A stretch of 34,914 bases of DNA from a virus. Both the position numbers and the translations under genes were made by a program. Location of the stretch: positions 1 to 34,914 of IMG/VR virus record IMGVR_UViG_3300028920_000178; one strand, written 5' to 3'. Shown one piece after another: positions 1 to 6,553 of this stretch. Numbering within the stretch: the first letter of the stretch is position 1; each line of letters starts with the position of its first letter. The notes beneath the pieces were generated by a model that searched no databases, had not been told where the DNA came from, and saw nothing but the letters and a program-made list of their open reading frames with translations.

Positions 1-159
1 TATTTTGAGTGAGGGACAATAAAAGTTAATTAAAAGTTTATGCGAAGTTTTCGGAATTTCAGAACAAAGACAGTTTCAAAGCTACGCCCTTTTAATTAAT
101 GCTATAAGAAAGCAAATAACAGACGGTAATTATGATTGGTTTAAAACCCAGGTTAATTA
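1..159. repeat. Left copy of 159-bp terminal direct repeat
   Basis: Bases 1-159 match 34756-34914 except at two positions: base 20 is T here and G at 34775, and base 138 is G here and T at 34893. An overlap like this at the two ends of an assembled contig is the usual sign of a circular or circularly permuted molecule. The reading frame of the replication gene runs correctly through the join. The T at base 20 makes an in-frame TAA that the right copy lacks, so the right copy is probably the correct one. Confidence 0.9.
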
Positions 160-388
160 TTATTTTCTTTATAAAAATGCCTCAGGCGAAAAATTACACG
201 GCTTTAGAACTTTTATAGGTGATTTAATAGAGCCAGACAAAGGAGCCTGGAACGCCGAAAACTGGCAAAAGAAATACAATGATCATAAAAAAAAATCAGG
301 GGCAAGTAAAAGCTCGAACGTTCAGCCCGCGCCGGTGGCTAGGATTGGGAAAAGTTCGACATTAAAAGATTTAATACCTAAGAAATGA
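1..388 (+). CDS. Replication-initiator-like protein, C-terminal part (gene begins at 34319 and wraps round)
   Basis: Frame 2 is the direct continuation of the gene that starts at 34319. If the repeat is collapsed, the whole protein is 274 aa, with bases 160-388 supplying its last 76 codons. The C-terminal region contains a helical, aromatic-rich stretch (QVNYYFLYKN, then FIGDLIEP, then a Trp/Lys-rich segment around AENWQKKY) and a basic Ser-rich tail ending KDLIPKK. This resembles C-terminal domains of phage replisome-organiser proteins, which is an inference. The stop TGA at 386-388 overlaps the next gene's ATG (ATGA). In this copy codon 20-22 is TAA instead of GAA. I treat that as an assembly or population difference at the contig end, not a broken gene. 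Confidence 0.75.
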
Positions 389-585
389 GCCACGATCCAC
401 AATTTTGGAAATTTGATACAGAAAAACAAGTAAAAACTGTAATGGGTGCCTTATTGAGCCAAGAGGAGCCGGAATTTATCGAATACGCTTTAGAAGAATG
501 CAAACGCGTAGGATGGAAAAGGCTGGTTAGAGTAGATCTTATATCCTGTAGAGATAAATTAAAGAAAAATTATCAAACTAAATAA
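385..585 (+). CDS. Small hypothetical protein (66 aa) coupled to replication gene
   Basis: I do not recognise this protein. It is 66 aa, mixed charge, predicted helical, with a Trp/Lys/Arg segment (VGWKRLVRV) and a basic C-terminus, and has no membrane segment. Its ATG overlaps the TGA of the replication gene (ATGA), so translation is probably coupled. The layout and size resemble small accessory or loader-type proteins behind phage replisome organisers, but nothing in the sequence proves that role. The following gene starts 7 nt after its stop, so it belongs to the same operon. Confidence 0.7.
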   Translation: MSHDPQFWKFDTEKQVKTVMGALLSQEEPEFIEYALEECKRVGWKRLVRVDLISCRDKLKKNYQTK

Positions 586-592
586 TACTATT

Positions 593-985
593 ATGAAAAA
601 AGTAAAAGAAAATTTATTAAAAGGCGCTTTATTAGTTAGCGCAATGCCAGACGGAAACTCCCCGGTATTTCATAACACAACAAACCTAACCGGAAGCGAA
701 TTAAAAACAGCTAAACAGAAAGCTCTTTCGCAAAACAAACTAATATTGCAATTTTTCAAAAGAAACAAACGCAGTGTTTTTACACCTTGCCAAATACATA
801 GGTATTTATTCGAAAATAAAAAGGTGCCCATTACCAGCGTAAGGCGAGCTATAAGCGATTTAACTGAAGGTAAAAAATTAATAAGATTAGACAAAAAGAA
901 AATAGGAGCTTATGGTAGACTGGTGTACGTTTGGAAGTTTAACGAAACTTTTAAGATAAATAAGGAGCCAAAAAATGACAACTGA
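593..985 (+). CDS. Winged-helix-like small DNA-binding protein
   Basis: 130 aa. The segment of about residues 55-115 reads as a winged helix: a helix around FTPCQIHRYLF, a recognition-helix candidate at ITSVRRAISDLTE, and a strand-turn-strand wing (KLIRLDKKK...GRLVYVWKF). The first 50 residues are Lys-rich and low in structure. Proteins of this type are frequent in early regions of Bacteroidota phages and prophages, where they are usually unnamed. A role in transcription control or replication is inferred from the fold and from its place next to the replication gene. It shares 11 bp with the next small gene. Confidence 0.7.
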   Translation: MKKVKENLLKGALLVSAMPDGNSPVFHNTTNLTGSELKTAKQKALSQNKLILQFFKRNKRSVFTPCQIHRYLFENKKVPITSVRRAISDLTEGKKLIRLDKKKIGAYGRLVYVWKFNETFKINKEPKNDN

Positions 986-1112
986 AATTAACTATATCTT
1001 GTTAATACCTATTTTATCATTAATATTTATATCCGCGCTTGGACTATTTATTGATCGGGCGCAATACGCCAGAAAACTAAAAGACAAAAACAAAAAAGCA
1101 TACAGAAAATGA
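975..1112 (+). CDS. Tiny single-span membrane protein (45 aa)
   Basis: The frame from ATG 975 to TGA 1110-1112 encodes 45 aa. After four polar residues comes one hydrophobic span (about residues 5-26, rich in Leu/Ile), followed by a very basic tail (RAQYARKLKDKNKKAYRK). By the positive-inside rule the tail would be cytoplasmic. It overlaps the preceding gene by 11 nt and the next by ATGA, so it sits in a coupled chain, which supports it being real. Function unknown. A membrane span followed directly by a lipoprotein gene resembles some inner/outer membrane pairs in phages, but both lack the coiled coil expected of spanins. Confidence 0.6.
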   Translation: MTTEINYILLIPILSLIFISALGLFIDRAQYARKLKDKNKKAYRK

Positions 1113-1408
1113 AAACGATTAAAACACTTTGCCGATTAACAACTGCAATTGTTATAACTTTAATTCTTATATTAGTCTTTTGTAGTTGTTCAGCCACAAC
1201 AGCCCCAGGGTTACATCAAACAAACTCCGATTATATCTACATAATACATACCGGAGGTGGTAAGGCCAGAGTTTTACCATCAAATCACACCTTTAGCGAT
1301 ACCTTAAAATTTTTGGGTAGGTTGCATATAGAAAAAATAAACTGTAATGACACAACAGTAAAACCAGGCCAAATTTACGCCGTAAAAAAAGAGTATAACT
1401 ATAGATGA
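1109..1408 (+). CDS. Putative lipoprotein (99 aa)
   Basis: The N-terminus has a basic start (MKTIKTLCR), a hydrophobic core of about 17 residues and a lipobox-like end, VFCSC-S, with Cys near residue 28. This suggests export and lipidation by the type II signal peptidase. The remaining 70 residues are polar, with a Gly-rich turn (HTGGGKARVL) and a C-terminal strand-rich segment; I recognise no domain. Start ATG overlaps the stop of the 45-aa membrane protein. A phage lipoprotein in an early cluster could act in superinfection exclusion or envelope disruption, but this is inference. Confidence 0.6.
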   Translation: MKTIKTLCRLTTAIVITLILILVFCSCSATTAPGLHQTNSDYIYIIHTGGGKARVLPSNHTFSDTLKFLGRLHIEKINCNDTTVKPGQIYAVKKEYNYR

Positions 1409-1560
1409 TAACCGAAAACGATTTAAAGAGGATTTATCAAATTGTAGATCAATTTGGAGGAGATCAAAAACCAACTTTAAAAGGAAAAATAACAAGTTTA
1501 TTAAACTCACACGATAGAGCCATAAAAAATGAAATCAGAAAACGGATTGAGTCAATCTAA
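1405..1560 (+). CDS. Small hypothetical protein (51 aa)
   Basis: ATG 1405 overlaps the TGA of the lipoprotein gene (ATGA) and the frame stays open to TAA 1558-1560. The product is a 51-aa basic, helical protein with a Lys/Gly turn in the middle (KPTLKGKITSLL) and no Cys or membrane span. I do not recognise it. The stop-start overlap with its neighbour and A-rich upstream sequence support translation as part of the 385-1725 run of tiny genes. Confidence 0.5.
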   Translation: MITENDLKRIYQIVDQFGGDQKPTLKGKITSLLNSHDRAIKNEIRKRIESI

Positions 1561-1612
1561 CGAAAACTACTCAGACGGAAACGAGGAGGATAATTTAATA
1601 TTTATGCAGTAA
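1529..1612 (+). CDS. Possible micro-ORF (27 aa)
   Basis: A 27-codon frame starts inside the end of the previous gene in another frame and ends TAA 1610-1612. The product is acidic and Ser/Asn/Glu-rich (NENYSDGNEEDN), with no hydrophobic segment. It fills the short space before the next membrane micro-protein and follows the overlapping style of this cluster. Length alone gives little support, so it may be chance. Confidence 0.3.
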   Translation: MKSENGLSQSNENYSDGNEEDNLIFMQ

Positions 1613-1614
1613 TT

Positions 1615-1725
1615 ATGGAAGCAGCACTAAAAGCCTTTATTACAGTAATAATTGTTGTTATAATAATTGTTTTTATTATACTCGATCAGATAAATAAAAA
1701 TGGGGGTAAGCCATCAACCTATTGA
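1615..1725 (+). CDS. Tiny single-span membrane protein (36 aa)
   Basis: 36 aa from ATG 1615 to TGA 1723-1725. A strongly hydrophobic Ile/Val segment (about residues 8-23) follows MEAALKA, then a short polar tail (DQINKNGGKPSTY). This composition is very unlikely by chance in this AT-rich DNA, although runs of AT can imitate Ile codons. Its stop overlaps the -33 box of the late promoter at 1722, so it marks the end of the small-gene cluster. Function unknown. Confidence 0.45.
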   Translation: MEAALKAFITVIIVVIIIVFIILDQINKNGGKPSTY

Positions 1726-1752
1726 TTTTATAAAAAAAATCTTGTAACTTTA
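1722..1752 (+). promoter_or_regulatory. Bacteroidota-type promoter for the terminase/tail operon
   Basis: TTG at 1722-1724 is followed after 20 nt by TAACTTTA (1745-1752), one base from the Bacteroidota -7 consensus TAnnTTTG. The ATG of the small terminase lies 15 nt beyond, so the 5' leader would be very short. The same -7 octamer and a similar TTGnTTTAT start occur at 32904-32934. Confidence 0.65.
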
Positions 1753-1767
1753 CATAAAAATTATTAA

Positions 1768-2259
1768 ATGTCTGCACCACTTCAAAATAAATTTTGGTTA
1801 AAACGATCCTCACACGGCAGAAAGCCGCTATTTAGAGAACCAGAGGAGTTTTACAATGCTTGCCTAGAGTATTTCGAAGTAACTAGCAAACAAACTGTTT
1901 ATAAATTCGATTATGTGGGTAAAGACGGAAACAAGGTTGAAACTCATACGCCTATACCTTTCACAATATCCGGTTTATGCACCTTTTTAGATATTAGTCA
2001 ACAAAGCTGGTATAATTACAAGAACAACAATACAAAAGATTTTTTTGAGGTCTGTACGCGCGTAGAGGATATTATTAAAACACAAAAATTCAATTACGCC
2101 GTTGCTAACATTTTTAACCACTCAATAATTGCCAGGGATTTGGGTCTAGTTGATAAACAGGATTTAACAACAAAAGGCAAATCAATAAAAGCTGAACCTG
2201 TTAAGACAGTTTTAGAGATAAGAGATTTTACTAAAAAACCTAACGACAATGAAAACTAA
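1768..2259 (+). CDS. terS: Terminase small subunit
   Basis: 163 aa. The sequence is that of a gp3-like packaging terminase small subunit. It has an N-terminal segment (RKPLFREPEEFYNACLEYFE), then a helix-turn-helix-like part near TISGLCTFLDISQQSWYNYK (residues about 67-88), a helical core (VEDIIKTQKFNYAVANIF) and a C-terminal stretch with NHSIIARDLGLVDKQ, typical of this family. It should bind packaging-start DNA and form a ring that brings the large subunit to the genome. It is the first gene after a promoter, is followed by a 52-aa overlapping gene and then the large terminase, and so fits the classic order. Confidence 0.85.
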   Translation: MSAPLQNKFWLKRSSHGRKPLFREPEEFYNACLEYFEVTSKQTVYKFDYVGKDGNKVETHTPIPFTISGLCTFLDISQQSWYNYKNNNTKDFFEVCTRVEDIIKTQKFNYAVANIFNHSIIARDLGLVDKQDLTTKGKSIKAEPVKTVLEIRDFTKKPNDNEN

Positions 2260-2407
2260 AAATCCAGACATTCAAATTAGCGACAATTTTCTATTTATGA
2301 ACTTCTACCACGACGGCCAGATTGACGGCTGTTATGCTCAAATGAAAGAGCTGCAAGGATTAAATGAAGGTAGGGAAAGGATAACATTTAAGTTTTTTTA
2401 TAATTGA
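2249..2407 (+). CDS. Small hypothetical protein between terminase subunits (52 aa)
   Basis: The frame from ATG 2249 to TGA 2405-2407 gives 52 aa. It overlaps the small terminase by 11 nt and the TTG start of the large terminase by 4 nt (TTGA). The product has an N-terminal polar part (PDIQISDNFLFMNFYHDG) and a helical acidic/basic C-terminal half. I do not recognise it. Both overlaps suggest translational coupling, including for the TTG start that follows. Confidence 0.55.
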   Translation: MKTKNPDIQISDNFLFMNFYHDGQIDGCYAQMKELQGLNEGRERITFKFFYN

Positions 2408-3684
2408 AAGAGGTTTCATTTTCTATAAACTCTTGTTTCGAGCCGGTAATCAACAGTGCGTGTAGATATATCGACGTTTGGGGCGGTCGCGGTCGCGGCG
2501 GCTCCTTTTTTGTAACAGAGTGGTTTTTACACAAAATAATGCAGCCCGAATATTTTAGAGCTTATTTTATGCGTTCAATTTTAAACGATGTTAGGGAAAG
2601 TTTATTTAGGGATTTTAACGATAGGATTGAAGAAAAGGAGGACGCTATAGATATAAGCGATTTTAATATTGATCATAATAAAATGACTATCCAGTATCTA
2701 CCAACCGGCAATCTGATACTTTCAAAAGGGTTTCGTAAAAGTCAGGGCAGCGCCACGGCGAAATTAAAATCCATTGCCGGGGCTACCCATATAGCTATTG
2801 AGGAGTGCGAGGAGATAAGCGAGGACGATTTTACAACCCTTGACGTATCATTGAGGACGGTAAAAACAAAGCCACAAATATTTAGGATTTGGAATCCGCC
2901 CCCGAAAGATCACTGGTTAATAAAAAATAACTACGAGTTAACCCCCGTTGTATTAGATAACCAAAAAGGAGAGGATCAAGAGCAATTTTTCCTTGGCACT
3001 CCTAAAAATAATACCGAGTTGCTTTCTATATTTTCAACCTATAAGGACAATGAGCAAAATTTGGATAAAACCTTTATCGAAGTGCTGGAAGGTTTTAAAG
3101 AAACAAACCCAGAATATTATTACACTAATGTAAGGGGATATATAACAAGTGGTAAAAAGGGGCGTATATTTAGAAACTATATTAAATTTAAAGATTTACC
3201 CCAAAAGAAACTGTTTACTATTTTCGGGCTTGACTTTGGTTATGAACCTGATCCTACTGTTTTGGTAAGGTTGGACATTAACAGGGAACAAAAAGAGTTG
3301 TATATTACCGAGTTACATAGGCAATTAAAAATGTCTATTGAGGAGATTTATACCGTATTAAAAAAACACAACCCCAATAAATGCTTAATTGTTTGCGATA
3401 ATGCAGAGAAAAGAGAATTTAACGCTTTATTATTTTCGGGTATTCCTATAATGAAATCAAAAAAAGGGCCTGGATCCAGGAAGGGTAGTCGAGAGCTAAT
3501 AAAAAACTTTAAAATGTTTGTGCATGAAGGATCAACAGAATTTTTTAAGGAGCTTGAAAATCATACATGGGCGCTAGATGCAAACAAACAACCAACAGGC
3601 CAACCTATTGACGGGTGGGATCATGGTATTGACGGCGTTGGGTATGCCTTAAGCCACTATATAGAACTACACGGATTAATTTAA
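2404..3684 (+). CDS. terL: Terminase large subunit (ATPase-nuclease)
   Basis: 426 aa, usual length for the family. ATPase part: a P-loop-like site at residues about 26-35 (WGGRGRGGSF), a Walker B with catalytic acid (THIAIEECEEI, about 127-137) and a coupling motif (FRIWNPPP). The C-terminal RNase H-like nuclease shows Asp in FGLDFGYEPDP, Asp in CDNAEKREF, and Asp residues in GWDHGIDGVGYAL. The enzyme drives DNA into the prohead and cuts at headful or site ends. The P-loop lacks the usual Lys (GRGGS instead of GSGKS), with Arg earlier in the loop. The start is TTG at 2404, coupled to the upstream 52-aa gene. No in-frame ATG would retain the whole P-loop. Confidence 0.92.
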   Translation: MKEVSFSINSCFEPVINSACRYIDVWGGRGRGGSFFVTEWFLHKIMQPEYFRAYFMRSILNDVRESLFRDFNDRIEEKEDAIDISDFNIDHNKMTIQYLPTGNLILSKGFRKSQGSATAKLKSIAGATHIAIEECEEISEDDFTTLDVSLRTVKTKPQIFRIWNPPPKDHWLIKNNYELTPVVLDNQKGEDQEQFFLGTPKNNTELLSIFSTYKDNEQNLDKTFIEVLEGFKETNPEYYYTNVRGYITSGKKGRIFRNYIKFKDLPQKKLFTIFGLDFGYEPDPTVLVRLDINREQKELYITELHRQLKMSIEEIYTVLKKHNPNKCLIVCDNAEKREFNALLFSGIPIMKSKKGPGSRKGSRELIKNFKMFVHEGSTEFFKELENHTWALDANKQPTGQPIDGWDHGIDGVGYALSHYIELHGLI

Positions 3685-3694
3685 TTTACTTACT

Positions 3695-3877
3695 ATGAAA
3701 AATTTAAAGTATGTTTTAGGATTATTGTATTTGATGGTAATAGGTTATTTATTGGCAGCCTTTACGTTTTGGACTTTCTTACCAGAATTTACTAAACTTA
3801 TAAGGTTCGAAATAAGCCTATTGGTGTTTTTTATTATGTTTTTAATATTACTGCCTAATGATACCAATAAAAATTAA
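3695..3877 (+). CDS. Small two-span membrane protein (60 aa)
   Basis: 60 aa with two hydrophobic segments (about residues 5-27 and 38-53) joined by a short polar loop (LPEFTKLIRFE) and a polar C-terminus. There are no catalytic motifs. It starts 10 nt after the large terminase and overlaps the next gene by 20 nt. Membrane proteins at this place are unusual in a late packaging module. A holin-like or membrane-tethering role cannot be excluded, but the lysis genes proper are at 24,081-25,006. Confidence 0.65.
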   Translation: MKNLKYVLGLLYLMVIGYLLAAFTFWTFLPEFTKLIRFEISLLVFFIMFLILLPNDTNKN

Positions 3878-4565
3878 AGGCCGGAAGTATAAAATCAAAC
3901 GGGTTTCAGAGTTAACTACTCAGGAATTTATTGATATTAACAACATTGAGGATTTAGATTACGTTAAATATATTGCGTACTTCACTAAAAAAAATTACAA
4001 CGATGCATTTTTTGCCGTGGTTTCTAAATCTATTGAAAACGCTATAGGGTTAATACCTGACATTACAAAAATGAAAAGGCCTAAAGGGTTTGATTATAGT
4101 AAAACTATTGAAACTGTAGGCCAGAGGCACCAAGTGGAAGCTATAAAAAAGACGGGGTTAGATTTATTAGTTTATACATTAGCGGTCGCACAATGCGCAA
4201 CAACTGACGCGACAATTGTTAAAAAAACGTATCAGGAATATTTAAAACAACCGTTTAAAAAAATACTACCAGCCGGTTTTTTTTTTCTACAAGATTTTAC
4301 AAAATGGCAGAAACTCAGGGCTGAGGAGTTTGTTAAAGTTGCGGCTCTTGACAGGCACCAGGTATTAAAAGAGAAAGCCGGACAACGTGAGCTAGATCAA
4401 TACGCCCACTTTTACGAAATACAAACACTTTGCGATTTTTTAAATACAGATCATGAAACAATTTTAGAGAGTCAGGACATTTTTTGCACTAAAATATTGA
4501 TTGCAAACCTAAAAAAGTCTATCTTTGAGCAAAGATTTGCGGAATTGTTGCACGAAAAAAGGTAA
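3858..4565 (+). CDS. Hypothetical late protein, possibly tail assembly (235 aa)
   Basis: 235 aa, mostly helical, rich in Lys, Phe and Tyr. The N-terminus (MIPIKIKGRKYKIKRVSELTTQ) has the strand-then-helix look of tail assembly chaperones and related tail proteins that begin with a short beta hairpin. The rest has no motif I can name. It overlaps the upstream membrane protein gene by 20 nt and is followed 4 nt later by a tail-completion-like gene, so a tail morphogenesis role is reasonable by context. The tape measure, which chaperones usually precede, is 12 kb away, and that weakens the specific idea. Confidence 0.55.
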   Translation: MIPIKIKGRKYKIKRVSELTTQEFIDINNIEDLDYVKYIAYFTKKNYNDAFFAVVSKSIENAIGLIPDITKMKRPKGFDYSKTIETVGQRHQVEAIKKTGLDLLVYTLAVAQCATTDATIVKKTYQEYLKQPFKKILPAGFFFLQDFTKWQKLRAEEFVKVAALDRHQVLKEKAGQRELDQYAHFYEIQTLCDFLNTDHETILESQDIFCTKILIANLKKSIFEQRFAELLHEKR

Positions 4566-4569
4566 TTAA

Positions 4570-5022
4570 TTGAGCCTTATCACCGACATAAAGAGCATTA
4601 TAGCAACGCTGTACCCCGATGCTACTTTAATACTAAGCTCTAAATTTAAGGCAAACCTAACCTCGTTTAATATTGACGCCGCCGATTTGCCTTTAGTTGT
4701 AATCGACAACGAACAACCCAAAGATTCAGACATTAAAAAAAATAATAACGTACACAAAGACACGCGTATTATTATTTCATTTCTTTACCTTGACTCAAAG
4801 GAAAACAGCGACGAACAAACAAATACTTTAATAGAGCAAGCGGAGGCGATGGCCGACAGAGTGGCAGTAAATATTTATCAGCTACTTACAGTTAGACCTG
4901 AGGGGAACCAAGCTTATAAAATAACACCTATGTTTCATGTTTTTTCGACCGACCTTTCAGGCGTAGCTTTAGAGATACGAGTAAATTATCAACAAATAGT
5001 AAGATTTTCCTTAAATCAATAA
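4570..5022 (+). CDS. Tail completion/terminator-like protein
   Basis: 150 aa, TTG start at 4570. The pattern is a first helix (LITDIKSIIATLYPDATLI), a strand region with LPLVVIDNEQ, a strand (TRIIISFLYLD), a long helix (EQAEAMADRVAVNIYQLL) and closing strands (GVALEIRVNYQQIVRF). This alpha/beta layout and length fit phage tail terminator or completion proteins, which cap the tail tube and join it to the head. It is a fold-level impression, not a motif match. It lies between a possible tail chaperone and fibre genes. Confidence 0.55.
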   Translation: MSLITDIKSIIATLYPDATLILSSKFKANLTSFNIDAADLPLVVIDNEQPKDSDIKKNNNVHKDTRIIISFLYLDSKENSDEQTNTLIEQAEAMADRVAVNIYQLLTVRPEGNQAYKITPMFHVFSTDLSGVALEIRVNYQQIVRFSLNQ

Positions 5023-5023
5023 A

Positions 5024-5380
5024 ATGGCTAAACAAGTAATAAATATTGGAAACCAGCCGAACGACGGTTCAGGCGAAAACCTCAGGAGCGCTTTTGATAA
5101 GTGTAATGATAATTTTACAGAGGTTTACGACGACATACAAACCTTACAAGGCTCACAAGTTACGGCCTCAAGTTTAATAAGAGCTGACTACTCCGTAAGC
5201 GCAAACGGAGGAAACGGTCAGGATATTGCCTTTAGTTCTCAATTTGTAACAAACTACTCTTTAGTAATAATTGATTTTAACGGCTTAGGGGTAGAGGTTG
5301 TAAGTAAGGATGAGGACGGATTTACAATAAATAGTTTAACCTCTGGCACGTTTGGATATTTTGCCGGAATAGAAGTATAA
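5024..5380 (+). CDS. Fibre/baseplate adaptor-like protein (118 aa)
   Basis: The N-terminus (INIGNQPNDGSGENLRSAF then KCNDNFTEVYDDI) is a well-known motif in tail fibre, fibritin and baseplate-associated proteins (general form INIGxxxNDGTGDxLRxAFxKxNDNFxElY). The motif usually marks the part that joins a fibre to the particle. Here it is followed by only about 75 strand-rich residues, so it may be a short adaptor trimer on which the next two large proteins are built. Only 5 nt separate it from the 388-aa fibre gene. Confidence 0.7.
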   Translation: MAKQVINIGNQPNDGSGENLRSAFDKCNDNFTEVYDDIQTLQGSQVTASSLIRADYSVSANGGNGQDIAFSSQFVTNYSLVIIDFNGLGVEVVSKDEDGFTINSLTSGTFGYFAGIEV

Positions 5381-5385
5381 AAACC

Positions 5386-6552
5386 ATGAAAGAAAGTTCA
5401 ATCAATAGGTATTTACTAGCCGTTTTTATAGCCTTGGTACTGGCGTTGTTAATACCAACAACCTGTAAAGCCCAATTATACCCAAATTTAAGAGGGGTTA
5501 AAATTGATTCTTTAGCCTCAAGGGGTGATACAATTTTTATTACAAATCAAAATGGGAGCGTTGCCCGAATATTTACAGTTAACAATCAGCTTTATTTTAA
5601 AGATTCGCAGGGAACTAAAGCCGTTGCAAGTATTGGAGGCGGCGGAGGCGGTGGAATACCGGAGGCACCTATTGACGGCAGCACCTACGGAAGGAATAAC
5701 GCCGCTTGGGTACAGGTAACAGGTGGTGCTTCGGCTGATAGTGTTTATTCAACTTTAACAGCGGAGGACACTTTATTTATTGGTGACGATCAAAATAAAA
5801 TATACAAATCAACATCGGGTTTAACAATTGAGGGCGAAAATAGTAATATAATTTTAGGTGGTGATATTGAGGTTTCGCAAAGGTTAGAAAGTCAAAACGC
5901 TACTGGCCCATTTATAAGAACACAGACAGGCGCATCTACAAACCAGGTTTCATTTGGTGTAGATAAAAGCAATTTAGGTTCGGGTTTTGGAGGCACAGAT
6001 AACCTGCTTGCAATTGTTACAGAAAATGTTGTAAATATGCACTTCAGAAATACTCACAATGAGTCAAGGTTGCCCTTACAACTTCAATATTTATCAACAA
6101 ACCCAACAAGCCCTAATAACGGCTGGATGTATTACAACACAACATCGAACAAATTTAGGTTTTATGAGGGTGGTGTTTGGAACGAGTTTGGAGCTGGCAG
6201 CGGTTCGGCTGATAGTGTTTTACAAAACAGTTCCGACACTTTAATAATGGTTGAGGAAACTTTATACGGCGATGGAACTAACGGAAGTACTGAAATAAAC
6301 ATAAAAGCTAAAACAGGGTATTTTACTGATTCGGTAGGGGTTAATGGCACTTATGTTGATACCATTGTTCAGGTAGAGGATATTATTTTACCACCAATAA
6401 CAGCGGAGCAATATAAACTAAGTGCATTAAATTCAGCGCCAGCCTCAGCTTCTGCAACTGGTACTCTCGGGGAAATAAGGATTACAAGCGATTATATTTA
6501 TATATGCGTTGCTACTGATACATGGGTAAGGGTAGCTATAACAACATGGTAA
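5386..6552 (+). CDS. Tail fibre-like protein with N-terminal signal peptide (388 aa)
   Basis: Residues 1-29 form a signal-peptide-like segment (hydrophobic LLAVFIALVLALLIP, predicted cleavage after CKA before Gln). A seven-glycine hinge follows at about residues 84-90. The body is beta-rich, with fibre-type phrases such as NNGWMYYNTTSNKFRFYEGG, and the end (APASASATGTLGEIRIT, CVATDTWVRVAITTW) is a C-terminal tip seen in many phage fibres. Two similar SADSV...DTL blocks (about residues 115 and 273) suggest internal repetition. The protein is probably receptor-binding. A Sec signal on a virion protein is odd. Either it is exported and acts at the cell envelope, or the segment is a hydrophobic anchor. 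Confidence 0.75.
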   Translation: MKESSINRYLLAVFIALVLALLIPTTCKAQLYPNLRGVKIDSLASRGDTIFITNQNGSVARIFTVNNQLYFKDSQGTKAVASIGGGGGGGIPEAPIDGSTYGRNNAAWVQVTGGASADSVYSTLTAEDTLFIGDDQNKIYKSTSGLTIEGENSNIILGGDIEVSQRLESQNATGPFIRTQTGASTNQVSFGVDKSNLGSGFGGTDNLLAIVTENVVNMHFRNTHNESRLPLQLQYLSTNPTSPNNGWMYYNTTSNKFRFYEGGVWNEFGAGSGSADSVLQNSSDTLIMVEETLYGDGTNGSTEINIKAKTGYFTDSVGVNGTYVDTIVQVEDIILPPITAEQYKLSALNSAPASASATGTLGEIRITSDYIYICVATDTWVRVAITTW

Positions 6553-6553
6553 T

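Noticed and set aside
20-22. In-frame TAA as evidence of a broken replication gene
   Set aside because: The second copy of the same sequence (34775) has GAA and an open frame. Contig-end error or minor variation is simpler.
975-1408. Membrane protein plus lipoprotein as spanin pair
   Set aside because: The 45-aa protein has no periplasmic coiled coil and the genes are far from the endolysin, so there is not enough support.
5525-6244. Two short plus-strand frames inside the 388-aa fibre gene (5525-5719 and 6059-6244)
   Set aside because: They lie in other frames of a well-supported gene and encode no recognisable product.
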